DNA of 64,000 nt from Sympetrum striolatum (taxonomy: Eukaryota; Arthropoda; Insecta; Odonata; Libellulidae), in assembly GCA_947579665.1 (NCBI GenBank), contig OX388352.1, forward strand, positions 32,916,216 through 32,980,215. Direction: 5' to 3'. A program made the position numbers and the translations under genes. This document shows positions 23,325-36,225 of this stretch, one piece after another; the stretch's first letter is position 1, and the number at the start of each line of letters is the position of its first letter. The notes under the pieces were generated by a model. That model saw only the letters and a list, made by a program, of their open reading frames with translations, made no database searches and was not told the origin of the DNA.

Positions 23325-25233
23325 AAATAAATAGAGGGAGCTTTATGGTTATGACCTAGTGGATAAAAATTCATATTATTCTCACCTTAAAGTTCCAATC
23401 TTACATCCATCAATAATTACTTCATCGTTTATTTCTAGATTCAATGCCCGTAGTAGTTTTGCCAGAGATGGTGTTACTCTTTGCATTTTTTGTGGATTCA
23501 GCCAAACTCTGAGAATTATCGGTGAGGAGTTTTTTCATTTTTATTATTTTATCTTGTACATCAGGTAAGTTACAAAATGATGATACCTCTGGAATGTATT
23601 CTGAAAAATTAAGAGAATAAAAAATCAATGCGTTGTCCTAATGCAAGATAATTATTTCAATATTTGTAATTAGCGTATGATTATCTCTACTTAATTTTTT
23701 TTCCTTATTGAAGAAATGATACGGCAATAGTCATGGAGACTACTTTCCTCAATATGTTCTACAAACTAATTGAGAATCTCATTTATCTTCATGATTTAAA
23801 TCATTACTTATGAGAAAACTTGACAAAATTGAATTTGATTTTATATTTTAATCTGCTAGGATTCAAATCATGGATAACAACTAGCCAAAAATAATAATGA
23901 TATGCTCTATATATTATTAACTTTATTAAGATAACAGTGCCCTCAAAAAACCAGCATTAAAATTGAAATTAAATATGCATTTTAGAACTAATAAAGTGGA
24001 AGTTTCATAACATTGAATTTTTAAAGTAGCTGCAAATATTTATTTGGAGCTGGATGATTAAAATTTGCATTATTTTAGATTCTTCAGCATTGACCCTTCT
24101 GGTTGATGACAGTTTTGCCCACCATCATTAAGGCATCTTTGGATGCTGTTTACTGCAGGTACGCCTTTTGAACCATGAAATATATTCGTCAGCTATTTCA
24201 ACAAGAAAGTGAAAAGCACATTTGGAGAAGGATAAATTACCATATGGGGTTCTTGAAAAATTATCCTTTGCATTTACATCTGCATTTTACTCCAATAAAG
24301 TCTGAGCTGCTTCTAGACATAGACTCTTGGCTGCAATATGTAAAGCTGTGCAACCATCATAATTTGGACACTGGATATTAACGTTCAGGTCTGAAATGTA
24401 AAATAGTGACTAAAAACTATTAGGGAATTCAAAAACGTTTGATATGAAAATGGTCCTTAATGATGGGTACCTTTGCATTCTTGCAAGATAAATCTTAGAA
24501 TTGGTGCAACATCAAAGTGAGTAGCATAATGCAAAGCATTCATATCCGTCCAACGGCATCTGAGATGGACATTAGCACCTTTTTCAATAAGCATTTTGAC
24601 AACCTGAAAAATTAACCAAAATAAAAGCCGTATGATTCGTTTAGAAAGAAATAAAATCTTTTGGTGTGTTTTCGAATCAATTAACCTTAAGAGCCGAATT
24701 AACATCTCCCACTGCAGCTGCTCCAGCTTTACAAGAATACTGTAGCAATGTCATATCTGTTAAACCGTCGCGGTCATCAACATGAGCTCCCCGGCTTAAA
24801 ATCTGCGCCAGGAATTTACAAAATTATTTTAAGTTTTACAAACAATCAACTGCTGAGTAAAAGAACAGCGGTGAATAGTAAAACAAACAGCATTTAATCT
24901 CACATGAATGTGTCACCGTGATTAAAAACATACCTCACTGACAAAGAGCTCTATATTCTTCTGAGTTTGAGGGACCCATTGTCTCATGATAGCAAATATT
25001 TCTGAAATCGCTGTCTTTGGATTTTTCACTATTTCTTGGCACCACGGACAGCTCGGATCGAACAATGCTAAGTCAGACTGGCGACAATCCAAACAGAGTG
25101 GTGGATCAACAGGTGGGCGAGACATAGCTGATCTACGATCGGTAGTATCTAATACTACATGACCATTCATTTTGCAGGTCTTTGACATGGAGACTTCCAA
25201 AATTGAAATTAAAGTAACATAAGTATCAACCAT

Positions 25234-25784
25234 GTTACGTTCATGTCAATGAAGGTAAAACAAAAATAGAAAATGGCCTTGATTTAAAAACTTTTAAGTT
25301 CCCAGATCAGAAACTTAATGAAATGAAAACGAAGTAAAGTAACAATGACAACATCCCTAAAACACTTGTCTTTGCGGTTCTCTCTCTCACATATTGTGGA
25401 AGATTAATTAAAAAACTAACCAATACAGGGAAGACTTTCAGAAGAGAAATTACTAAAACATTTAGATCGAAAGAAGCTTTGAATAGGGGTGAAAAATAAA
25501 TATGAAACAGCTAATATTTTAAACGACAAGTAATTCCAATAACAGACGCGAATAACGGACTTAAATGGTTAAGTTTTTCGAGACTGTCTCGTTTATCATG
25601 GTATTCCTACATACATATACTCAAAATACCTATAACTCGGAGATGACAAAACTAATTTCGCATCAAACTTCCAGCGAGTAACATCCTGTGGTTTCGTGTT
25701 TACTATTGTTTACAGCTATTGAGACCATTGAGACGTCTACCCATCAGCTGACAACGCTGTATCCGCTGTATAGATAAATGGTAA
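25234..25784 (-). promoter_or_regulatory. Upstream flank of CLIP-like copy A
   Basis: Shared with 513-1034 and with 63085-63628. It should contain the promoter and 5' UTR, on the reasoning that it is the conserved part directly 5' of exon 1. An out-of-frame ATG lies 10 nt upstream of the chosen start codon. No TATA box or other motif stands out. Confidence 0.45.
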
Positions 25785-27510
25785 AATTTCACTTTCACAC
25801 TTTTTGGAAAAAAAAAATTTTTATTACTAAAAATACCCCGATTTTGATGGTTTTTTTTGGGGAGCCACTTGAAATATTGCGGCTTATTATTAAATTATAG
25901 CGAATAAGTAACTTCAGTATTTCCATTTTGACACCAGATGTAGCACCGATCGACGAGTTTCACGTCTAAGAAAAATTCCCAAAATGCAACAGTTTTTCGG
26001 GCGCGTAAACAACCAAAAGAAGACGAAATATCATGAAATAAAGGACAATAAACATATAAATCGATAAAATAAAGTGTAAATATGCAAAAATAGCCAAAAA
26101 TGAAGGATAATAGGAAGTATTTACATAGAATAAAGTGTCCTTAAGGAGCAAATACGTTGGTAAATAACGTATGACAGTAAAGAATGAGGGCAAAGCTCGA
26201 TGGGTTGAGTTGGGTGTGCGGTGTTCCTTAATTTACGTGTTATCAATATAATATACCATTTTTACATACTCCTAAAGTTTGAAACTGTTAGGTTACTTAT
26301 AAATAGGAAAAATATCAAGGTCAATGCAGTATTGGAACATGAATGTTTAAACATTTCTTTAATTATTATAAATAGAAAAGATAATTGGTTAAAAAAGTTA
26401 ACATTTATTTTTTTAACCCGCCTTCCTAGGTAAAGTAGACTTTTGCTAAATATAGTATAAGTATGATACTGAATTCTACCTCAACTTATGGTAATGTTAC
26501 AGTTTACTTAGGGATATTTTTATTTTTCAGTTGAAAAAAGTTCACATTTTTCTGGAGATGCAGCATTAATGTCAATGTTTAATAACGAAAGTACCAATTT
26601 TCCTCGAGAGATGGCATTAGTGGCGAAGTTTATAAACAAAAGTTCCAATTTTCCTCAAGAGATGGCATTAGTGTCGAAGTGTATTATATAGTACATTTAA
26701 TGTATCGAATGTCAATTCAATTATGGCTATCGATCTAGGTATGGACAATACACGGAGATCGTGACAATTTGACTTTATTTGAGATTTGACAATAGAGAAA
26801 AAAGATATAAAGATTCCTTCGATAGAAAGAGGAGATATAATAATTCTAATATATTAATAATCGCTTCTTGTCTGGCAATGGCGTATGACTTAATGAGAAC
26901 GTCAGAGACGATAACAGGAATGAGGGATGTCGGTGTGTTCTTTCTTACACACCACTTACGGATTATAAAGCCGATACATTAAATGTAAAAATGATCATCA
27001 AAAAAATTGCCCATTGCCGGAAAAAATTACTCATGTATAAAGGGTAGATTATGATACAATTTGATGTAAATATCATTGCCACAAGTTGCAATGTATTGGA
27101 AAATTAGATGATTAAATACAATGTGACGTCACCATTCTGCTGGTTGCGTACTCAATTTTCGTTTTGCATCGCTGCAAGTGCAATTGAAAAGACTTGGAAG
27201 AAATAAATAAATAGGAAGTTAGTGCATAAAATTGACTACAAACTGTGTTAAAAACCATGTTTCTACGTAGCAAAGTTACGAAGAATATTATATTGATTGT
27301 AGAATATTGTATTAATTATTGATATTTTAAAGAATAATTATTAATTATTGATATATTTTAGAAGTAAACGTCACGAAAAAGATTCGATTCCCATGAATAC
27401 ATCGAAAATTGCATAGGTCTATTTACTGATCGAACTTTTAAAAATTAAACTTTTACATTAACGCTATATTTTAAAACTTACGAGGAAAATTGGAACTTTT
27501 GTTTATAAAC
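25785..27510. other. Duplicated spacer with reduced 51-bp minisatellite
   Basis: This copy of 1035-2972 holds about two forward minisatellite units (26588-26690), against about five in the left copy, and a partial inverted unit at 27481-27510 just before copia 2. No gene seen. Confidence 0.7.
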
Positions 27511-27726
27511 TGTTAAACAAAATTGCGTATGGTATCTTCCGTGGTCCAATTTGTAAATAACTTCCAATTGTATCTTCCTTTTAAACCATTTTATTTAAGT
27601 AGTAAGAGACATCAGGCCATTCCAACATTAACAAGAAAGACTATATATGCTTTGTCTTCTTTTAAAACAAAACACATCATCACCAAGCTTGATGTAGCAA
27701 CATGTATGGCAAATTGGTATTCAACA
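27511..27726 (-). repeat. copia 2 3' LTR
   Basis: 216 bp, TG...CA. On the minus strand it carries TATATA near 27649-27642 and AATAAA at 27595-27590. Confidence 0.9.
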
Positions 27727-27817
27727 TCCCCCCTCAATTTGACAATATTCCAATGAACCATTGATTGAATACAAAACATTTCTATTCTAACAAACACAAT
27801 TGTCTCAAACATTATAA

Positions 27818-28966
27818 TTAACCTTGGATCAGGTTACTCACACAAACTAAATTTAAGTTATCTCTTAATTTACAAAAACGTGTAGTTCCAAGAGGCTTAG
27901 TGAACAGATCAGCCTTTTGATCTTCTGATGGCACATATTTAACTTCAAAGATTTCTTTCTGTTTAAGATCACATAAAAAATAATATTTCACTTCAATGTG
28001 TTTCATTCTCCGGTATCTATGTTTTGACAACAAGTGAATACAGGACTGATTGTCCTCAAACAAGGTAATTGGCATCCTGATATCAATATTGCTGGTTTGC
28101 ATTCTGACATATTAAATCTACTCAACATATCTTCCATGTACTTTCTTTGAGAAAGATACATGCCTGTATCATCTCTGTCAATCTTAATCCCAGAATAGAA
28201 CTTTAAATTTCCAAGATCAGTCATTTTGAACCTTTCCATCAATTTCCTTTTTACACACATTAAGTCTACATCATTGTTACATGCAATAAGCAAATCATCA
28301 ACATATAGTAGTACATAAGTGAGCATAGTTCCCTTACTGCATACATAAAGACATTTATCATATTTTGACTGAACAAAGCCAAGGCTTTGAACATACTTAT
28401 CAAAACAACAATTCCATTCCTTGGGGGCTTGTTTAGTCCATACAGTGGTTTTTCAAGCTTACATACCAGGTTTCTTTGAATAGAAACTCCTGGAGGTGGT
28501 TGCATAAATATTTCATCATGTATATTACCTTGGAGAAAGGCATTCTTCACATCAATTTGACCTGCAACTAAATTTTATGATTAATGACAGATAGCAAAAT
28601 TCTAACTGGAGTCATTCGGGCAACAGGAGCATATGTCTCTTCATAGTCAAGTCCGTGTCTTTGAGCACAGCCTCTGACAACTAGTCTTGCTTTGTATCTT
28701 GTAATTTCTCCATGTTCATTTTTCTTCAAACTGAAGACCCATTTTGAATCTATGGCTTTTCTTCCTTCAGGCAAAGTGCATAATGTCCAAGTTTTGTTTT
28801 CTTCCAGTGAAGATAATTCCTCCTTGATTGCTTCCTTCCATAGTGTCGCATCACTCCTCTGCTCCACTTCTTCAAAGGTTGCTGGTACATCACTTACATA
28901 TTCTTCAGCATTTAGGGCATATGCTATAAAGTCATTATCATCCAGATCTTCCCCATAATCTTCCAA
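27818..28966 (-). pseudogene. copia 2 RT/RNase H remnant
   Basis: Same structure as in copia 1: an RVT_2 N-terminal part (28966-28568), a palm with YVDDLLIAC, and the shared jump at about 28103 from RT to the RNase H C-terminal part. A frame change near 28440 turns the conserved RLKQAPKEW region into another frame; the intron-5 copies (22850-22302, 45814-45266) keep it. Confidence 0.83.
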
Positions 28967-29124
28967 ATATCTTGGTGCTTTCTTTTCCCTTTTTCCTCTC
29001 CCTAGTTCTTCTGTATCTTTGCTATGAATTCTTTTTTGTTGTATTAGCCCTTGTTCTTGGTTCTTTTCCTATTCCTTGTAACTCATTTAAAGCAACATCT
29101 TGCAAATTTTCCTCTTCATCATGA

Positions 29125-29981
29125 TCAAGATTTGGATAAAATTCTCCATACTTTTTTTAATGACCTACATGTTCTTCTTTCGTCAAATACAATATCCCTT
29201 CCACTCACTAACTTATTATCTTTGATATCCCAAAGTCTAAAACCATTTGCACAGTATCCAAGCATTATGCACATTTTGGAGTGGCAATAAAGTTTCCCTT
29301 TCCTCAATTCTTTGGGCAAATGAAGGTGAGCAATGCATCCAAAAACTTTAAGTTTTTGGATGCATTGCTCACCAAATTGAAGTGAGCTGTTGCCATTGCT
29401 GCAAATATCTGAAAAAACTTAAATACTTGATCTTTTGATTCCATTAAATACATGACTGTAAAGTGAGTAAATCCATCAACAAATATTAGGATAAATTTTT
29501 GCCATCATAGGATATGGGACTAATGGGCCCCATCACATCACTATGAACTAGTTCCAATGGTCGAGTTGTCTTGTTTCTTGGAGTATAATATGGAAGTTTT
29601 GTTTGTCTTCCTTCCAGGCACACACTACAAATATCCTTTTCGTTTTCTGTAATGGTCAACTCATCGACAAGCTTCTCCATTTTCTTCATGTTTTCATAGC
29701 TGAGATGTGCCAATCTTCTGTGCCAAGGTTGAAGATGCTGCGCTTATTAGGGCATTTTTATTTTCTTCTTTTTCCTGTAATATCAACTCTATTTTATAGA
29801 GCTTTTTCTTCCTATATCCAATACCAAGTAGAGTTCCTTGTTGGTAAATTTTCCCAGTTCCATTCTTGAAAACTATTTCATGGCGTTTCATATCTAATTG
29901 AGCCACTGAAATTAAATTAATGTCTATATCAGGCACTATCAGCACATCGTGAAGAGTTATATTTTTCCAGTTTCCTTCCAC
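29125..29981 (-). pseudogene. copia 2 integrase remnant lacking catalytic core
   Basis: The HHCC-like zinc region and HSDVMGP with the first Asp are present (29713-29486). A 1-bp loss near 29499 shifts the frame after SYDGK. The second Asp and Glu region is deleted at 29349-29374, so the DDE triad is incomplete. Confidence 0.83.
29325..29373. repeat. 49-bp perfect palindrome at integrase deletion junction
   Basis: Two 24-bp arms are exact reverse complements around a single T at 29349. The left arm is normal copia sequence (compare 4785-4810); the right arm is an inverted copy of it replacing about 313 bp. Repeated at 46589-46637 with one arm base changed. Confidence 0.9.
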
Positions 29982-29992
29982 ATTTGCCTTAA

Positions 29993-30386
29993 CCCATTCA
30001 GATTGGAGGCCGCCGATCGGCGGCCTAGCGGACGGTACCCAGGAGCGGAGGACGCCTATGGGCGGCCTCCACTTGAAGGGATTATATGCTTTCCTCCTAC
30101 CGCAGACTTATTTGAGAGAGCTAAAATTTTGCCCAGCTTATCAGTAATGTTTGTGCAGCTGAGGAGTTAAGCCGTTTCTGTCTTCCTAACTTTTTTATTT
30201 ATTTTGCGTAGCAGTTGGAAGTGCGATTTTTAATTTATCTCAATATGAGTTGCTCGGGATCTAGGTAATTATTTTTAATTTTTATTTGCTGTTATTCACT
30301 ATAAAGTATATAAATACACTAGGAAACAGAAAAATTAGATTCAGTTTCTGACGAAAGTATCAAAATTGCTAGCCGATCTGAATGGA
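29993..30386. mobile_element. piggyBac-type MITE inside copia 2 pol
   Basis: Same insertion as 5751-6142: TTAA at 29989-29992 and 30387-30390. The right end has one changed base next to TTAA. Confidence 0.85.
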
Positions 30387-31610
30387 TTAACCTTTAGATC
30401 TCCTTTTGTTTCAGCTATTAGGTAGCTATCTTTCTTAGCTACCTTTATTTTTATTGGTGATTCTAGCTTGCGGACATTGAAGGCTTCATCCTTTAAGCAA
30501 GTAAGATGCTCTGATGCTCCAAAATCAATAAACCATTTGTTCTTCAAATCATCATCATGCATTGCTGAATATTTTGCGCCCACAGTCAGTATTGGTTCCT
30601 CTTCCACAATTTGTCGAGTTATGAAACTATAACTTGCGTTCCTTTCAGTTGAGTTTTCATTTTCTTTTCTTTCTTGATCAGCAGCGTCAGCCAGATGTGC
30701 TCCACCTCTAAAGTGTTTGAATGATTGTTGAGGCTTTCTGCATTGAGCCCTTGTATGGCCCGCAATTCCACAATTATGACAGGTAAAATGAAAGGCTGGT
30801 GATTTATTACCAGACTGTAGGAAATCATTCCTTCCTATAAACCCTTGTACTTGTTTATTTCCTTGAAGATTATTTTTATTTCCTGACTTATATCCACTTG
30901 CATATTTTCCTTTTGACTGGACAGCAAAAACAGAAGGTGAGTCTTCAGAATTAGGCTTGTGTTTCCTTTTTTCTCGCTTCATTTCCTCATCCATTAGACG
31001 ACCTTTGACAAAAGGCAATGTTAATTCTTCATAACGTACAGTCTCAAGTGCAGTAACAACTGCATCATACTCTTGCGGCATGGTTAATAGTAGGTGACAG
31101 ATAATATCATTTTCTTCCATTGTTATTCCTGCTGCCTTTATATATCTGATGGATTGATCAAACTTGAGGAGATGAGCTTCCAATTTTTCTTGCTTTGGAT
31201 TAAACTTCATGCAGAGCAATTTCTTCATTAATTGTATTTGATTAGTTATACTTTTCCTTTCGAATGTTGTCTGAAGGGCTTCCCAGGCTTCAAACGCTGT
31301 GTCATTATCTTTAATGTATTCCAAGTGATTGCCAGACAATTTTTGCACAGTTAGACTTTTACATTTCTTTCCTTTTTGTTCTATTTCAGCCTTTCCTTTT
31401 TGCTTCCTTTCTTTTTCAGCTTCACTCTCTCCATAAGATGCAACAAAAGGTGCTAGCTTGGTTCACAATGGTTCCTTAACATATTCCATTAAGTTTTTCT
31501 CATCTAAGAGAACTTCCATCCGATATTTCCAGTTACTGTAGTTAGTTCCATCGAATAATGGTATGTGGTATCTGATGCCTCCATCCTCAGCCATTTTCCG
31601 TTCCAGATTT
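30387..31610 (-). pseudogene. copia 2 gag and protease remnant
   Basis: Start near 31594 (MAEDGG). A TGA at 31465-31463 stops gag after about 43 codons. Beyond it the frame stays open through the zinc knuckle (CHNCGIAGHTRAQC) to the protease, unlike copia 1. The protease motif reads DFGA instead of DSGA, the codon at 30523-30521 having changed, so the DSG active-site motif is damaged. Confidence 0.87.
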
Positions 31611-31653
31611 TCAAATTTTCCAAATTAGATCACGGAGCACTGGGCCCATAACC

Positions 31654-31859
31654 TGTTAAACAATATTGCGTGTGGTATCTTCCATGGTCCAATTTGTAAA
31701 TAACTTCCAATTGTATCTTCCTTTTAAACCATTTTATTTAAGAAGTAAGAGACATCAGGCCATTCCAACATTAACAAAATATATGCTTCCTCTTCTTTTA
31801 AAACAAAACACATCACCAAGCGTGATGTAGCAACATGTATGGCAAATTGGTATTCAACA
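31654..31859 (-). repeat. copia 2 5' LTR
   Basis: 206 bp, matching 27511-27726; the primer-binding site follows at 31640-31653. Confidence 0.9.
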
Positions 31860-32010
31860 TAAACTTCGCCACTAATGCCATCTCTTGAGGGAAATTGGAA
31901 CTTTTGTTTATAAACTTCTCCACTAATGCCATCTCTTGAGGAAAATTGGAACTTTGGTTTATAAACTTCGCCACTAATGCCATCTCTTGAGGAAAATTGG
32001 ATATTTTGTT
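31860..32010 (-). repeat. 51-bp minisatellite, inverted, right of copia 2
   Basis: About three units, counterpart of 7615-7770. Confidence 0.8.
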
Positions 32011-33487
32011 TTTGAGTAAATCGCCACATTGGTGCACCCATCCTTATTTGAACATCTTTCGTTATTAGACTATATCATCAGCAGCTTTCTTAGGAATTAC
32101 TTCATCCGTTACTTTTAAAATTACCTCCTCTTCTAAGAAACAAAAAATCATTTATATCAGATGAAATTTTCTGGTAGCCTTGCATTTAAGCCTGATATTG
32201 TTATGTATGTATTAGCCAAGTATTCAATTGAATGCGCCACATACCGGAGAGTACAATTTCGGGTGCATTAAAATATTCTGTGAACTCTCAATTATAGTTG
32301 ATATTATAATTGAATTTGCAGAAATCAAGTTATATACCAAGGTGGAAAAAATGAAGATGCCAACTTACAATTATTTAGACTAAGTGATAGGTTGTTTAAC
32401 CAGCAGAGAGATGATACAAAACCCAGTCTTACACACTGAGTGTTCAAAGGAAACAAACATTTTCCACGAATTGAAATTTTGAATGGGCATTGCATAACCT
32501 GATATGAGATTCGTGGGATTCTATCACAAGAGAAAAATTGGCTGCATCAAAAAGGAAGCTGAAGAATTTAAGTCACATTTTTAAAAGTTTCTCAAATTTA
32601 TTTCAAGTCATCAAGTCACAGTTACGATAAATATGTGCAGAACTTACGCACACAATACCTTTCAGCTGACTGATTTGCTTCCAAAATGGTATATTATTAA
32701 TAATATCATCGAAAATTAAATTTTACTGATATCTTGTATTGCTCCTATACTTTTACAAATTTCTACGGAAATCCGGTTATTGAATTATTTTCGTAACTAT
32801 ACAGCAAATTTACGGGTAATTATAAAATATGGATCGGTATATTTTATATCATCCCGAGTAATGAAGAGCCTACTGAAAAGACTTTTAATCGTCCAGAATG
32901 CTTAATAAAGGAACAAGTACCTTTGCAATTGTCGCTAACTCATCTTGAGATTTGCCCTCCGATAACAGCCCTAAAATAATACAATCCTACTTTATGCAAC
33001 TAATAATGGTCATTTTACAAAAAAACTACATAGACATTAACAAACGTTTTCCTGATAGAGGCCTCGAGCTATTAGCGGACTGTGAAAAAAATTTTAGGAT
33101 GTCCATCTGTACCTTATGAAATCCAAACTAAACTCTCCTTCGAACTGTTCCTTGTGAATTTCTCAGAAGCACTATTCAAGAGCCTTGCTTTGCATTCACA
33201 CCCTCAAAACAGTCACATGCAGAAGATCTAACTGAGCGTTTTATCAACCTGTTTGTCCCTCAAACGTAATCTTAATCTCTGTTTTCAGGGTGTAAGTTTC
33301 AAATTACTTCTCGAATATTCCCTTGTGTTTTTGCGAGGAGTAAACGAATCAGCACTTTCGAATTCTTCTCATGGGACTAACTACATTGTTCACCCTGAAA
33401 CCAAACTTTTCTTCTCTTGGGAGGGAAGGGGCAAAGGACTCTACTACAAAGTATTGTTGAAATATCTTTGCTGCGCTGGAGGTATAA
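32011..33487. other. 3' flank of gene unit B, no gene seen
   Basis: Counterpart of 7771-9660 without the 419-bp insert. A frame at 33253-33588 is open here and in C only because the A insert is absent; I recognise no family in it. Confidence 0.45.
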
Positions 33488-33667
33488 ATGAATTTCCTAC
33501 GAGGACAAAATATAAGGAAAATCATCACATTCTACAACAATTGCATCAGGGCCGCAACTTCCACGAACAACCTGGTCCCCCTCCGTGAAATCCTCACTTA
33601 CCATAACATTCCGCACTTTACGGAATACCTTTACAACATCGCCGAAAAATTTGAGAGAAACCTCTAA
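33488..33667 (+). pseudogene. Non-LTR retrotransposon ORF2 C-terminal fragment (unit B)
   Basis: Fifty-nine codons from ATG to TAA, with YNNCIRAATSTNNLVPLREI and TEYLYNIAEKFERNL; counterpart of 9661-9840. The placement in a LINE RT tail rests on resemblance. It is too short to be a working protein. Confidence 0.45.
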
Positions 33668-35883
33668 AACATTAACAATCCCCTCATCTAACATTTATGG
33701 AGGTACACGCCCACGCAACGTACCAAATTAAAACGAATAAAAGAACCAAAAATGGTGCTCTCCATTCTAGAGAGCCAAAAAAATAAACATCTTCCTAGCA
33801 CCAAAAGAAAAAGAAAGAAGAGGACGTCGAAGGAGAAGGAGCAGCAACCGTCGATCCCCAATGTACATAGCTAGATTTTAGTTTAGTTTAGCCAAGTTTT
33901 AACGAGCCTTATTGCGTAATTCATGTGTGTTTCCGAGCCTTATTTAGTGTGTTATTAGCCTTACTATGGGTTCAATCTGCCTTACTGAGTATTACCGCCT
34001 ATAAAGCCAGAAATGACATTTAGGCAAAAATAAGAGAGTCTGACCAAACCACCAAGTATACTTTTCCCATCACTGGTGTTTACAGGTGCCAACACTTGAC
34101 TTTGTTTTGGGTCTAAATTCTTATAAAATACGCTCGTGCCTAAAAACTGTTTCTACAACACATCCCGAACCAAAATACGAATGGGTCTATAGGGGGGGCA
34201 GCTGCCCCCCCCTGCCCCCCCCTGGTGACGCCCTTGGGCGGAAGGCACCCGGCAAAAACCATTCAATGTGAAAGTGCTCATTAGCCGACGTGCATTACTA
34301 CCCACACCCGGTCGTAAAGGTCCTAGCCCGGTGCCGTCCTCTTCAGTCGTTGGGCCCGCTGTAACCCGGCGACCACGAGGACTATAATCCCTTCACGGCT
34401 AGTGTGAAAGGCTCCATTTACTTCCATGGCTTACTACCCATGTGACCTGGATTAAAAATCGGCTATGGTTTGCTGGCCGGCCGAAACCTGTGTGCGTGTA
34501 ACCAGCCTAAGTGTAATATATTATTAAATTTGATTGTCTCCGCGAACGCCATTATATATTTAGTATTTCTGTAAAGGAAAATCTTACAAAAAAGTTTGTT
34601 ATGGAATTGGAGAGCACCCAAAAGTTATTCCTCCTTGATGGTGATGCTTGCTAGGCATAAGAATAAAATCTGCGTTTTGTTCTGAATTCCAGAAATGAAG
34701 ATGATGGACTCAAACACCCAAATGAAGGATAAGTCCATTCCGAATTTCCCTGTCATTCTTGCATACTTGAAAGGGCCTTTTGCAGCAAGAGGACCTTACA
34801 GTCTGTCTGCATTTTTCTGCGATCTAGCGGCAAAAGTTTGAAGTTAGACACCAACTCGCGCCACTTTGAATGCAAATTGAAATTAAATATATTACGAATG
34901 TTTATGTTTGCATTCAAATAGATATTTTAAATTCTAAGCATACCCTTCACTTCTTTTTTGAATTATTTATGAAATATTGTATCCTCAAAATTTTCAAAAA
35001 GTGATTTCTCTTTGAGAATTTAACATGATGATCTGACTAACTTATTTAAGAATACCTTGAAATGATTTTCAGAAGGATACCTTCATTTCATACCAAGCAA
35101 CATAAGAGTTTTGATAAACATAATCTATAAGCTCAAAGCATAATATCATAGAGCTATTCCAGAATTTTATGGTTTATAGGCTTTGAATTGCCTTTTAGGT
35201 AGGATCATTGTCAATGTCTTCATTCACCTAACTCAAATTCCACCTGGGTAGACTTTAACTATCTTTGGAGTATTAGATGCATGTGCTTTTTATAATAATC
35301 TGATCAATACAAAATTTCCTATCCATTGGTTTATTTCTGCCTTAACTTGGTTTGATAGAGGACTTTTGGAGGGTAACTGCCTGCCATGTGGCCAATTTTG
35401 TTTTGTAGTATACTCATACTTTGTCCATTACTTTTTGGCAGAAGGTTATAACTATAAGTCATGATGTAAATGTAAGACTATATCTTCATTTAATTACACC
35501 CATTATTAAATAATCAAGAACATAACCCATAAAACGTTAAAAATATCTCTTCGTAACTATTCCCTTACTTGAGATTGTCATTAACAGGCTTATCTGGTTA
35601 TTTCAATTATCTGTTAATGCTATACTTAAAATTTATAAGACTACCCAAGAAACGAAATGATCATGTATTTTGATTTCAATAAATATCAACTTATTTTGTT
35701 TGCCTCCACAATTTTTACCCCATGGTCTTCCACATTTTCATGACAGAGGTTCCTAATTTACAATTTAAGAATAATAATAACTGTAAAGTCTGCTCAGAAA
35801 GAAATACAAAGATAATATATTGCATTTATCATAGTTTATTTCAGTCTTTTATTTATACAAGAACATACTGGATATTCCCAAGG
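33668..35883. other. 3' flank of gene unit B, G/C tract, no gene seen
   Basis: Counterpart of 9841-12056, with a shorter G/C hairpin at about 34190-34222. Confidence 0.45.
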
Positions 35884-35895
35884 ATAAACAGAAGT

Positions 35896-36225
35896 GAAAA
35901 GTAGCAACAAGACTGGGATAGAAGTGGGATTGAAGTGGTATGGTAGTTAAGTGACTGAAATACCTGACTGGAGGTCTTGGATTTACATCACAATCATGTT
36001 GCTCTCATTTTCATGCTTAGCTACTGTTTCCCTTTATCAGTGAAATCCCCCTAAGCTCTCACGAACTTGTCAGGAGGTACGCTTCATGGAGGCAACAGCA
36101 ACAATGAACACACACAAGCATTCCTTGATCGGAAAAGTCCGATCAGCCGGGATTCAAACCCAGGACCTTGGGGTAGGAGCAAAAGCATAGCTGGAATGCT
36201 ATCCACTTGGCCACCGAGGCCGGTA
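35896..36225 (-). mobile_element. tRNA-derived SINE (unit B)
   Basis: Counterpart of 12069-12398. The A box TGGCCAAGTGG and B box GGTTTGAATCC are kept. The flanking inverted 12-mers are at 35884-35895 and 36226-36237. A poly(A) signal candidate for the gene is at 36238-36233. Confidence 0.65.

Larger units (their letters stand above)
12576..25233 (-). pseudogene. CLIP3/4-like CAP-Gly linker protein, copy A (broken)
   Basis: All ten exons are present: 25233-24934, 24802-24686, 24603-24471, 24390-24241, 23600-23386, 21312-21191, 19436-19293, 14457-14211, 13120-12870, 12784-12576. The product would have an N-terminal region like human CLIP3/4 (QEIVKNPKTAISEIFAIMRQ), ankyrin repeats (exons 2-4) and three CAP-Gly domains (exons 5-7, 8, 9-10) that bind microtubules and EEY/F tails. 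Two changes relative to copy C break it: a TAA codon in the ankyrin exon at 24289-24287, where C has a tyrosine codon, and a 2-bp deletion in exon 5 between 23455 and 23456, ahead of the first CAP-Gly domain. Intron 5 holds a copia fragment and intron 7 a piggyBac-like element. Splice sites remain intact, so a transcript may still be made. Confidence 0.85.
27511..31859 (-). mobile_element. Ty1/copia LTR retrotransposon (copia 2), defective
   Basis: LTRs lie at 27511-27726 and 31654-31859, with flanking TAAAC as for copia 1 and the same minisatellite target, so it is the duplicate of the same insertion. It differs from copia 1 by a loss of about 313 bp from integrase with a palindrome at the junction (29325-29373), a 1-bp loss near 29499, and a stop codon in gag at 31465-31463. 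The MITE is at 29993-30386. Confidence 0.93.
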
